Shown here: piece after piece, positions 36,601 to 50,300 of the stretch | Layout: the number at the start of each line of letters is the position of its first letter | Numbering within the stretch: position 1 is the first letter of the stretch | Source: Anisus vortex | Lineage: Eukaryota; Mollusca; Gastropoda; Planorbidae | Reading direction: 5' to 3' | Assembly: GCA_949126835.1 (NCBI GenBank) | Contig: OX421506.1 | Coordinates: forward strand, 29,928,441-29,992,440 | DNA: 64,000 nt | Notes under the pieces: model-generated | Told to the model about the DNA's origin: nothing | What the model saw: only the letters and a program-made list of their open reading frames with translations | Databases searched by the model: none | Position numbers and translations under genes: made by a program

Positions 36601-39600
36601 ACAAACACTAAGGTGGTAGAGTAATGTATTGTCTACACAATCCCCTTGTATTCAACAATCCCTTAATTAAAACTTCTGGCCTTGACTCACTATCCTGTGG
36701 ACATTAGAAATCTGAATAGAGATCCACATTTTTTTTTCAAGTTTAAAGAATTGATAAAATTGCATAACATTTTCTATACCTATACCAATATAATTATTAG
36801 GAGAGTTGCTCTAAACTAATTTTGTAATCCAAACAGGTGATTTGAACAGCTGCCATCAAGGTGCCACCATTAGGCTAGGCATCAGACCTGATCAGCTACA
36901 AGAGAACACCGTCTTCTTTGACTCCTTCCCTGTGAAGATCTACTACCAGAATGGCAGACTGCACGGCCAGCTACAGACACCAACACAAATCTGGACAGTC
37001 AACACGCCTGAAGTGCAGGCCAGACGGTGGCAGAGGGTTGGTGGCATTTTTTTATCTTTGTGATTTTTCACTCAGTTATTGAGCAACATCTTTGATCCAT
37101 CATCCTACTAGACTCAAAACTATAGATAAGCATAGGATGCAATAATCTTCTGTATAGAAGACAGAGATGCAGAAATGAACAGAATTCTTTAGCAATGTAG
37201 ACTGCAAAGTTTTCTTCTAACTAACTTGATCTGAAGCCCTCATGCGTAGAGAAATAAAATCTACTAAAGATACATGATTATAACAATTTTATTTACCAAT
37301 GATTTGTTTGATTAGAGCTATTGTAAAATTGTGGACTGGATGATAAGGAAAATTATGTTAGCCTTAAATTTTAACGTACCCCTCCAGGTTGAGCTGACCT
37401 GGCATCCAAGGGATGGTCTGGTCATGTACATTGACGGTAGAAAGGTTGACTCCCAGAAGTATGCCACTGAACAACAGGTGCAGCCACCATCAGATTGGAG
37501 GACATACTTTGGACGCAGTCTTGAGGTAACCAATAACTTTATACAAAGCTGACACATCTATTGTTTTCTTCTGTTTTGTTTGATTTTTTTATAGCCTTAA
37601 AAAAAGCAACAAAGTAAGCCTTTAGAGTTGCCGAATCACTATGTTAGGACGAGAATTCTCAAACCCTGTTCAAGAGAAACAATTGAAGTTCAACAAGTTC
37701 AAGAAAAATAGCTTTGCTTGCGCCTAAATATATGATTATCATACAGTGATTATCATACAGAAAGTTCAATCTTAAAATGGTTCTGAAAAGACATGAGCTT
37801 AGATGTAAATCTAAAAGTCTGCAGTTACTATACTTAAACACAGTGTGCTGTTTTTATAAAGAATGAATGAAATCAAAATAAAATGAATTGAAAACTCTTG
37901 AAATCACATGAGGTATATGATCCTTATGAGGCTTATAATTCATAAAAGATTTGTTTCATGTGTAAAGACCAGAATTTCTATAAAAAAAATATTAAAACGT
38001 GATTGTATTTTAAATGAAGATCCATAAAAAAAAAAAACATCTTTGGTTGGGCCTTATGACCTAATTTTGAGAACCGATGGTGTTTGCACACTTATGCTCC
38101 CCTTAAGAGTACACTGGTGGGCGAACTACCTGCCCCATTGCACCTCCAAACTCCAGCAATCCTGGTGTGACCAGGCTTATAGTCTGGTATTTTGTGATAC
38201 CACAGGGTAACTCCAGCAATCCTGGTGTGACCAGTTATAGTCTGGTATTTTGTGATACCACAGGGTAACTCCAGCAATCCTGGTGTGACCAGTTATAGTC
38301 TGGTATTTTGTGATACCACAGGGTAACTCCAGCAATCCTGGTGTGACCAGTTATAGTCTGGTATTTTGTGATACCACAGGGTAACTCCAGCAATCCTGGT
38401 GTGACCAGTTATAGTCTGGTATTTTGTGATACCACAGGGTAACTCCAGCAATCCTGGTGTGACCAGTTATAGTCTGGTATTTTGTGATACCACAGGGTAA
38501 CTCCAGCAATCCTGGTGTGACCAGTTATAGTCTGGTATTTTGTGATACCACAGGGTAACTCCAGCAATCCTGGTGTGACCAGTTATAGTCTGGTATTTTG
38601 TGATACCACAGGGTAACTCCAGCAATCCTGGTGTGACCAGTTATAGTCTGGTATTTTGTGATACCACAGGGTAACTCCAGCAATCCTGGTGTGACCAGTT
38701 ATAGTCTGGTATTTTGTGATACCACAGGGTAACTCCAGCAATCCTGGTGTGACCAGTTATAGTCTGGTATTTTGTGATACCACAGGGTAACTCCAGCAAT
38801 CCTGGTGTGACCAGTTATAGTCTGGTATTTTGTGATACCACAGGGTAACTCCAGCAATCCTGGTGTGACCAGTTATAGTCTGGTATTTTGTGATACCACA
38901 GGGTAACTCCAGCAATCCTGGTGTGACCAGTTATAGTCTGGTATTTTGTGATACCACAGGGTAACTCCAGCAATCCTGGTGTGACCAGTTATAGTCTGGT
39001 ATTTTGTGATACCACAGGGTAACTCCAGCAATCCTGGTGTGACCAGTTATAGTCTGGTATTTTGTGATACCACAGGGTAACTCCAGCAATCCTGGTGTGA
39101 CCAGTTATAGTCTGGTATTTTGTGATACCACAGGGTAACTCCAGCAATCCTGGTGTGACCAGTTATAGTCTGGTATTTTGTGATACCACAGGGTAACTCC
39201 AGCAATCCTGGTGTGACCAGTTATAGTCTGGTATTTTGTGATACCACAGGGTAACTCCAGCAATCCTGGTGTGACCAGTTATAGTCTGGTATTTTGTGAA
39301 ACAGGACTTACAAACTGAAAGACCCATGCCAGTTTTAAAAAGACTTCAGTATTTGTTACAGCTATGCAATTTATTTGATCATTTCAAACAAGAGGCCTTT
39401 TGTATATATATATATATGGGATAAACAAATTACATTTAATGAAAACTTTGAAGATTAGCTTTGAGACAAAATTTTTGGTACTGTTTTAAACATTGTTTGC
39501 TTGCGTTGTGTGGTCTAGTGGGCTAATATCATATTAAAGTCACCTTTTATTTTATTTTTTTCTTCTTTGTTTTTAAAATTTGAAGTCGCACAGAGTTACA

Positions 39601-42600
39601 AGAACAGTTCATTATTTCTTTTTTTGTTCAAACAGGGGAGATCACCCTATGTCAGGGGATCTGTTGACAGCATTGAGTTCTGGACAGCCTACAGGGATTA
39701 TCTCCCCGAGGATGCCTACTTGAGGCTTCCGCCCTATGTGCCGCCATACGTGCCACCAGTGACCGCAAGGCCTCCGGATGATAGCAGAACCATAAGCATT
39801 ATAGGTGGTAAGTAAAGAGAAACATGTAAACCTGAATGTGCTCCTTTAATACTGGTCTATATTGGCTGAATAGGTTCTCCTTTTATATATGTATATATGT
39901 TCCAGTAATATTTTTTATGCTCAAATAATACTTGTATATTTATAATTATTTTGTGATCTTTATAAATACTTGTATAAATACCATTGAATATGATTTCTTG
40001 AATAATTGAATATAATATACCATTAATACTTAAGATTAAAAGGATACTTTAATACTTATATTTGGTCCATCAACTCTTCCCTTAGTGGCCTAATGGTAGG
40101 ATCGATTTAAGTAAAGCGTTAAAACCAATTAAGCTTAGATTGGTTTACATTAACGCTAAACATATTTTTTACAGTAATTTTATTTCCTTAGTGTTATATT
40201 TGTGTCTCTTAATATTTAGCCCCACTGGATTAGATTTCCTGTTGTTATGAATACGCACAGTCTTCTTGGTTGCTTAAAATGTTGAACACAAAGTAGATAA
40301 TACAGTCACTTTTCAAAGGTTAACTTCTGTGCAATCAGCCTGACATAAACACTGTGCAATTACAACTTTTAATAATATTGCATAGGATTATAGACATTTT
40401 TCAAAGAGATTTTACTTATTCCCAAAACCCAGGAGTTGAATACTACATGTCTGCCCTCCTTTTTTTTTGGCATGCTTGGCCAGGTGTCCACTGTTACAGC
40501 TGATCTTAAAAAAGCATTAGTCTCTTAAAAATTGTTTCTTTTTTATAAATCAACTGCATGAGGGGAAATGAAAAAGGCATGTTACATAACAAGGGTATAA
40601 GTTCTAGAATAGAGTACGTTTCTGATGGCTCATGGGATAGCATCCCTAGACTAGTAGGGTTCCAAGGAGGATCTGTTGTTATACTTTTCATTCAATTTGT
40701 GGCTTTCTGAGTGACCCCAATTTACTTGAACAAATAACAACTACTGAAATACATGTTATTTATTATTAACTAAACATTCTTGAATTTCTGCAAAACCAAA
40801 ACTTCCAAACTTTTTATTTGATTTGTTCTATTTTCCCCACCAATTTTTCTTTTTTTTAAATCTTTATAACTGACCTAGACCTGGCATCACAGGGTTTTAA
40901 CCTTTGACCTTTCAACCTTGCTTTGTTTTTTGTTGGTGTTGCTTTATTTTATAAATCTCTTATTGCAGCCCAAAGATGATGACAAATCTATAATAGATAT
41001 AAATGTTTAAAAATCAAAAACACCAACAACGCAATTGATCATTTCTGTAATTATTCATTTATTGCTTTTTAAGTAAACAAAAATAAAATGTTTCAGAGTT
41101 GACACAAGAATTTGGTGAGTCTTAATGCATGGCCTTATAGACTGTAGACACCATTTGCAATTAGTTCATTTCATTGTTATTGTTGCTCTTAAAGTTTGCC
41201 AGTGAATTTTGATTATTATTTTTTTTTGTTTATCAGGCATGGCATTTTAAAAACACTTTGATATCTCTCATTGACTTATAAGCTTGCGTTAAAATTTCAG
41301 CAGAAATTGTGATTTACTGCCAGCTCATATTGTTCTACTAGGATGTATCTATTTTAGCTTTTTATAATACATATAGACTCTATATAAGTTTTTTTTTAAA
41401 TGTATACAAATACACTATATTATAGGCTATATATTTATACATCATTGCTAGATTATATTGCTCTTCTGTATCTCGTTTTAAGATTTCAATACTGGCTGAC
41501 AGCTTGTTAAGAAAGCTTATTGTACTTTTGCTACAATTTTATGTCGATACTTCACATCATGCTTTATACATATTGTTATGGCGTCTCTATGATGACTATT
41601 ATTACGACTCAAATCGGATTCAATGTATATAGTTGTATCTTTATTAGAAGTCTCTAGATTCTGCTAATCTGTAGCCCAAGCTAGGGGTTCCTTGACTGAC
41701 AGGTCTATGCAGCAATGTAGTTATATTCGTGATAATTATCTTCAACACCTTTCTCAACAATGATAGATCAAACAACTCCAGTTGTTGAATAAACAATTTT
41801 ATTTAAATTGTAGACTCAATATAAACGATCAATAAATGCCTCAACTGATGGCAACATAAGTATTTCAATAAAATGGCATATAATATACAAATCAATATAG
41901 CGACTTCACTCTACAAACTTTCAAACTGAACTAACTTTAAGGAGGTGGGGACTTTACAAAGAAAACTATCATCGAAGATTCTACAGGGTATAAATACGCA
42001 TTTTAACCTCTTTCCCTATAGAATACAACGATCCAGAATTATCCTTCAATTTCCTCGGGGTTTGAACGAATTATTTTATTTAAACTGCCCTCAGGGCATA
42101 AAGGTCAAACCTTGGTCGCCTTGGACTCTAATACGCACTTGTTAAGAGGTCAATAGAGCGTTCTCAGTAGGCGGAGCTTAAGTTTTTTTGTGTAAATTTA
42201 GTGACGTATTTGTGTAAATATAGAACCCACTTGAGGTACAAACGTAACGTGGTGAAAGTAAATTACTTCTTTATCATGCAAAATTCACATCTGAATATTG
42301 GCTATCCTACTAAAAAATAAGGAAGTAAATAGTAGTACTGTAGATTAATTGATTAATGTGATTAGGCTAGGGCCGGCTAGACCTATTTACACTTTCAATT
42401 TCACTTTATAGGCCTACACTTTTAATGTTTCGTAGGCTAGGCTACGATGTCAAGCGATATTGTTGGTGAATAGGCTATCTAGTCAAGTAACTATTAGGCT
42501 CACATCGTCTATGATCTATGTCTATGATAATAATAAAATAGCCTATTTTATTTAACATACATAATACAGCTTAAATCTTAATAAGACTTAAAACACAACA

Positions 42601-45600
42601 CATCATTTTAAAAAAGCTCGAGTTTTAATACAGCGGCCATATTTAATTGTACACCATTACTCAAAGTAAACACAAATCACGTGCTTTTTGTCACGGGATT
42701 GCAAACGCCTTATGCCTTACTACGTCATTCATTTATGATCTATATTTGTAACAATATATATATTGAAATATATATCTACGATATAAATCTATAATTAATA
42801 GTTTAGATTTGAGTTTGCAAAGATTGTACAGATATCAACAAAACACACACAAAAAACTCTTATATTCATTTAGCAATTAGGGGCTTGAAAAAGATAAACA
42901 TGGAATAGAGCGTACACATTTCTGATCCAATTATTAGTTTAATATTATATTGTGGGCCTATTGGTCTTCATCTTCTCTACTTTGGGACTTGTGAGTTAAC
43001 CTGTAAAGCACTCAATTATTGTGAGTAATCTTGTAAAGTACTAAGTTTATTATAATTTTATTGTCTAGTATAATTATAGAATTGTGAGTAGGCTTATAAA
43101 GCTTATAAAGTACTAAGTTTATTATAGTTTTATTGGTCTGTTATAATTATGGAATTGTGAGTAGGCTTATAAAGCTTATAAAGTACTAAGCTTATTATAG
43201 TTTTATTGGTCTGGTATAATTATAGAATTGTGAGTAAGCTTATAAAGCTTATAAAGTACTAAGTTTATTATAGTTTTATTGGTCTGTTATAATTATAGAA
43301 TTGTGAGTAAGCTTATAAAGCTTATAAAGTACTAAGTTTATTATAGTTTTGTTGGTCTGTTCTACTCAGGTTACATGTACTCTTTAAGCATCTCTTTGTT
43401 TGTTTTTAGTTGTCTATTGTCAGTAAGTTCTCAATAATTGAATAGAGGTATTGGCAACAAAGATGGTTGATAAGTATAGTATACATATGTAAAGCAGCTT
43501 TGAGCTTTTCCTGGTTGATCTTGAATATCTACAGGGTTGATGAAGCAAGAGTGGACTATGGCCTGGCAGTGTAGTTAATAAACTTACGGTTAACATGTTA
43601 AGAGACTGGAGCTTATACCCTTTTATTCTGGAATATTTCCCTCAAATCATTTGTTAGCGTCCTTTAGTTGACCATATCTGATGGGCTCATAAAAGCTGAT
43701 GGCTTCTGGACATTGATCTATCTACTCAATTACCTAATGTGTTAATGGCTTCTGGACATTGATCTATCTACTCAATTACCTAATGTGTTAATGGCTTCTG
43801 GACATTGATCTATCTACTCAATTAACTAATGTATTAATGGCTTCTGGACATTGATCTATCTACTCAATTACCTAATGTGGTCTGATTAAATAAGTTTTCG
43901 TAAATTAGTTACTGACTTTAATTTGCATGGTGTACTGACACTTGTCACTTGTGACAGATAGTATGTTAATTACCGTAGTCAATACAAACTAATCTTAAAA
44001 TTGATTATTTTGTTGAGTGAAAGCAACTGAGTGAGCTTGATTCGTTTTGCTTTTGAAACTAATTTCAGAAACTCTTTTTTAATTTTCATTGTTATAAATT
44101 CTTTTGTTGATTTCCAATTATAATTTCTTTTGGTTTAAATTTTGCATTGAAAAAAACAACCACCACCCAGTAGTGTATTTTGTCTTGAACATTCAGTCCC
44201 CAAACAATAACACAAACAATGATGCTTACCATAGTATGTGTCATAACACTAACAATAACACGTAGACCCTTACAGTAGTAAAAACTATAACCCGAAGGCA
44301 AATAACATAATGAAAAATAACACAAAATATAACTCAGACTTGAAAAAAAACAAACAATTAGATCTAATTTTATTTAGATGATCTTTAAATAGATGCAATA
44401 ATTTTTTATCATTTAGAGAAAAGGAAATTTTATATCTGGTTTTATGTTTTCTTTATAGGCAACATATTATATACATATATATCAATTTACACTTGTTTAA
44501 AAGAACTATATTCATGGCTTCTCTGTATAGGCCTATCATATTATAATCTTAAATTATTTTTTTTTTTGTTGGATTAAAAAAAATACAACTTGGACAATTT
44601 CTTTTTCTCAACAGAGGAAATATCCTTAGTATTGTTCAATATGTGTAGTAGTAGGCTAGTTGAATTGTTTAAAAGTTTAAATACACACATACGATTTCTG
44701 ATAAGTTCCTAAAGGTCATTGGGACTCCTTACGCGTGTACGGTTACTTCCCTTGCGCGGTTGTAATTTTGATGTCTGTATGTGTGTGTGTGGTTATTTCC
44801 CTTGTGCGGTTGTACTTTTTGATTATGGCTCCTACGGGACTATTTATCATATCGTTGGCATCGCCTTTATCTTTAATTAATTTATACATTGCACAATATA
44901 AACATGACTTCCCACCTTCTACCGCACCGCACCCCCCCCCCCCCCCGCCTGTTACTGTCAACATAGTTTATTATAACAAGTAGCCCAGGCCTCGGGAGCA
45001 GTGGAGAAAGGCGGAACGTAACAGGAGCAGCTAAGCAATATTTTATTTCCCCATCAATGTAGTAGGCCTAACCGTATTTTTTCTGAGCCGTCTATCGTCA
45101 CTTTTTCTATAAGCTTATAACAGGTTGTCTGTTTTATATGGTTTCAAGGCTTGTGGAATCATAATTTTTACATTTTAAAAACAATGTAGGCCCTAAATTT
45201 GTTTTTTTGCATTAACTGTAACTCGGAGCATTTAGGGACACACGGCACGTTAAAACCGGATAGGAGCTGGAGTCTAGATCCGCTAAAACAACTAACAAAA
45301 GAACGCTGTCACTTTTGTGCGTTTTTTTACTTGCCAGCGAATAGTAAAAGATATTACACGCGCATTGTAACGTATTGAGGCCACCTGTGTGGAGTTGGCA
45401 GCAAGGCTGTAGTCCTGTGATGCTGTGTAAATGTCAAAGGTTGTGCAACAAATTTTGGTGTAATGTTACTTAGTGTTGGTACAACCTTTCAGCCTTACAA
45501 CCTTAGAGCTTTACACAGTTCATTCATACAGCGAAGTCAATGTGTGTGATTGTGTCTATTTATCTGTCTATTTCTTTATCAATCTATTTCTCTATAGGGC

Positions 45601-45645
45601 CTATCTATCTATTTATCTATTTATATGTGTCTCTCGTTCTATTTG

Positions 45646-45731
<86 letters not shown>

Positions 45732-46222
45732 AAATCTATCTATCTATCTAATCTATCTATATATATATATATCTATTTATATATCTGTATGCTTGTCTAT
45801 CTATATACACATTTATCTATCTATGTATATATCATATATCTATAAGTCAAAATAACATTTTATCTGTATCTCCACCTGTTTATCTATTTATATGTGTCTC
45901 TCATTCTACTTGTCTATTGATCTATTTATTTATTTTTCTATCTATCTGTCTATCTGTTTATCTTTCTATTTATCTTTTCATATATCTATAGGCCTACATG
46001 TTTCTATCTATATAAATGCCAGTCTGTTTACCTATTAGTCTAGTCTCTATGTCTACTATTTACACACAATAACAAGGGCGTCATTATAGGTCATGGCTTT
46101 GACTTACTTTGCTTATCTAACGAGTCCCACAACTTTTGTGCAATAAATGTGTAGGCCTTTTTGTGTATGTGTGTGTGTATGTGTGTGTGTATGTGTGTGT
46201 GTGTATGTGTGTGTGTATGTGT

Positions 46223-46259
<37 letters not shown>

Positions 46260-47273
46260 GGTTTTAGAAGGGTGATGGTGGTGTAAAAAAATGCATATTA
46301 TACCGGCAATGACTCTCAGGGAATATCCTCATTAACTTCCGGGACAGCTGCCAATTTTGATGCCCCAGAAAATGTAACCTTGAACTTTGATATTTTCTGC
46401 TCGAGCAGAGTTGATGACTTCCAGTAATTTGTCGTCTGTACGCCTTATGGAAGTTAAGCCGCCATTCACTGCCCCTTTTTGTTATAGTTAGAAAGGGGAA
46501 ATTAACCCCTTCTTTACCGACCTACTTCTATCTATGCTGCCTTCAGTTCCGCTATATACGCGCCCGGGACCGTAAGGGTTAAGAGCTCAACTTCTATTCA
46601 AACGAGGTATTCATTGTATAATTTTTGTTTAAAAGCAAATGTCATTAAGACGTAACTTGGAAAAAAAATAATGTGTATGCGTTATTTACAGGTCACTTTC
46701 TTACTGATCAGTGCTATAGTCAGATGTTTGTCTTAAACGTATATGCAGGCATATTCTCAAAGGCTGACATTTCAAGGGAAAAAGACAAAACTTTAAGAAG
46801 AACAGGAAGACACCACAAAAGAAAACAAACATTGCTCAGTAAAATAAAAGAGAAGTAAAGTACCCGTCGGACCAAATAAATCCATAGGGCCGCTGATGCA
46901 GCGTTCACATGTTTCTGTGGCCACGGCATACGTGGAGATTGTGCCCTATATCATCTCATTTATAGGCCAGTATAGGCGACATACATTTTAGTAGGTCACA
47001 AGGTAGAAATCGAAAAAATAACTGGGTCATGAAACACGTTTTTGGGGAAACTCTGGATTAAGACACACGTTGTCGTTTTCGTAATTTGCGCCTTGTATTT
47101 TAACATCCTTGTTAACATTGCATACATATATATTTTTTTTAATGCTCGCCTCCAGCCATATCGAGAAAAAATGTGCCCACCTAAATGCAGCTCACCTTTA
47201 GCAGACGTAGTCCGCCTATGAACTTCACCCTAATGCCTACTAGTCTAATGGCTGGGCCTTCGTGACATCCCTC

Positions 47274-47348
<75 letters not shown>

Positions 47349-50300
47349 GTGTGTGTAATGCACGGGTGCCAGTTGTGTAGTTCTTCTCTAAAGCTGACAC
47401 ATTCTCTCACTTGTCTAGGGACTTGTCATTGACACATTTTAATACCACGCCCCCCTTTATATAAACATATAAGTAATACATAATGAGTAAATAACGTGTC
47501 GGTAGATGCAGCAGTGCTATGCAGTGCTCACTTTTTGTTGACAGCGGGAGTGAAAAAAAGATGAGAGGCCGGGGAGAGAGGGGAGTGGGAGGAGTGGCAG
47601 AGGTATTTAGGTCACATGCTCACACCTATCTCTGATGCTGAATTTTTTTTTTCTTTTTCGTGTTTTACGCGTTTCGTTGCTTGCGTTCCGGTACTATTTT
47701 TAGAACTCCCAGTTTGGTAGCCGCGGCATACGTTCGCCTTATAAAAAAATATATTACATTTTGTTTTTAAATTGTTGAGTTAGGAGATTAGTGGGTGCTG
47801 TTAGTTGAGAAGAGAGGGGGAAATGAGGACGGGGGGTAAGAATAGCGGCGAAACTCCACCACCTCATAATAATAATAATATTAGCCTAATGGTTATTTAT
47901 ATAGCGCTTTTTTCTGTGCTATTATAGCATGCTCAGTGCGCTCTAGAAGATTTTTACGTCCACTAGGGCCCAAAACTCCTGCAGGGATATAACCTTATAG
48001 AAGCACCCGATTTCATTCTTTATCTATGACCTACAATGTACCAAATCATCCACCAGAAAAAAAAACCACACAATTGGGAAGGAATCTGGGGAGATGCATA
48101 AGATTGACTATTTTGATGGACTAGGGATTTGCGAAAAAAAAAATAATAACAACAAAATTTTGTTTCTTAGTTTCTCTCTTTCTCTACAGTACCGTAACTT
48201 GCGAACTTGTTGCCATATAGCAAGGGGGTAGGGGGAACGCCTGTCTTGTGTGATCTTTTTCATTTATTAGTAAGCTAACCTAGAAGATGAGGCAAAAGGG
48301 CATGTTGAAACCTTTAAGTAGGCCCCTTGCTGATTGATTACTAGCATGACTTCTTTTCGGAATTCCCGATTCCCTTTTGTACTGTGCTCTTCCGTTTTAT
48401 TTAATCGCTATGATTTTCTCAGTGAAAAATTAAAATCGAAAGTCTTATGCAGCGGAAACATTTAGGCAAACGTATGAGCGTAGAAGTAATTTAAGTCAGC
48501 GTTATTGGATGCGCACTGAAAAATAACATAATATGCTCTAAAAATAGAGCAAGCGGTCCATTTTGTTATAGGCTTTGTTATAACGTAAAATACGGTAGGT
48601 GTATTTTGAAAGCATTGGCGGGTAATAATATCCATAACATAATCAGTAAATACAGTTTATGCGTGCTGTGTTTGCATCACACAAATATATTAGGTATTAT
48701 TGTATCAAGAAGTCATCAAATATACTTTTAAAATTCATTGTTAACCTTTTCAAACAGGGAAATGTTCTTTTTTGTTTCTAAGCGAAACACCATCACCACC
48801 GATATCCCCTCACCACCTTCCCACGTTCCACCTGTCTGCTCACTCTCTAGGTAACAAAACGCACGCTAGCGAACGTAAGCCTCCCTCCCTCCTGACATTT
48901 TTTTTCTCTCTTGTATATCCACAGCGAGTTAAAACCCTAAAAGCATGCCACCTCACTCTCTCTCTCTCCCCCTTTCTGCTTCTAGTGGAAGGAATAAGGA
49001 AGGTGAATGAGTCAGTGCCCTATGTGTGTGTGCTCACCGCTGCTAAACCGTATATACGCATACAGTGGTTGATGCCCTGTGATTAAAGGGATTCATTATA
49101 CATGCTTATAGTGTAATTAAAAATAAATCTTTATTTAAAAATTCCTACACAGTTATAATCCGTTTGTTTTGAAATTTGTGATAGTTGTATCTTTGAGTTG
49201 ATTTTCTGTTTCAATTTTCATGCTGTTGTTTTTTTTACGAATTTTGTGAGTGGCAATTCGTTTGATTAGAATTTCAAGCCTGTTGAATTTGATTTAATAT
49301 CCTGTTTCTACACGTGCCGTTATTAACACGCCCGGATGTCACTTGATTTAATCATTTGATTTTATTCTATTGTTGTGTTTTTTTTTAGTTTTTTTTTATT
49401 TAAAATTCCTTTGTGGTTTTAATTCAAGTTTCGTGGTTGTTGTTTTTTACATTTCTGATGTACAGTGATTTAATATTCAATTGCCGTGTAGATTGTAGAT
49501 CTACATCGCTTCCTTAATTACAAAACCAGAAGGTCAATGGGTTGTTTAAGTGTTGAGATATTTCTACTCTTTTTTTTTTGGCATGGGTGGTAATTTTAGT
49601 TTAAATATACAATAAATAATGGTGTGGTTGGGGGGGGGGGGCATGCCACACAATAAAAAAAAAAAGGGGGGGGGGACGTAAATCGGACCTGGGGCGCCTC
49701 CCCTTCCAGTATCACACACGTACATACAATATAAACCGCATACTCTCATACACTTACATTCAGCCGCGAGTCAGTATTAATTAGCTTGATTGGAGAAACG
49801 ATTTCATTGGTTGTGAATTCACGTGCAGTTGAGGCCGTGCCGCCGGGGGGGGGGGGGGGAGGCCTTACGGTGGAATTTTTGTGGCTATTGTTTTAAAACG
49901 TGATCCATTGTAGCTCCATTGTAGCTCGACAACGTGATCAACGTGATCTTGTGTGTTATTATATAACGTTTGGTTACAGGTTTTTTATACAGTTTAGGCA
50001 AGGGCCAGTGTTTCCTTAATGTTTTGCATTCAACTAGCCAACAAGATCTAAAAAAGGCTTTTAGAAACACAATTCCACGGATATCTAGTTAAAGTTATGT
50101 TCTAGAACAAATGATTGGATTACTAACTGGCATCAAGCCGGGCTATGCCCTGGTTTGTGTTCTCCTTGTACTTTTAGGTGAGTTTCATTTTTGTGTGTCT
50201 ATACTCACCTTTACGTTAACATAAGACCTTTACCTTTTTAAAGGAAAAACTCCTTGCCTGCGGGGTCTGTGGTCTCCACACACGTAGGTAATTTGAAGTA

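Noticed and set aside
38149..39299. CRISPR-like array
   Set aside because: Units are contiguous with no variable spacers, and the DNA is eukaryotic; it is a minisatellite. The same holds for 34938-35604.
45473..45855. Three overlapping ORFs with YLSI repeats
   Set aside because: They are the three frames of a TCTA microsatellite.
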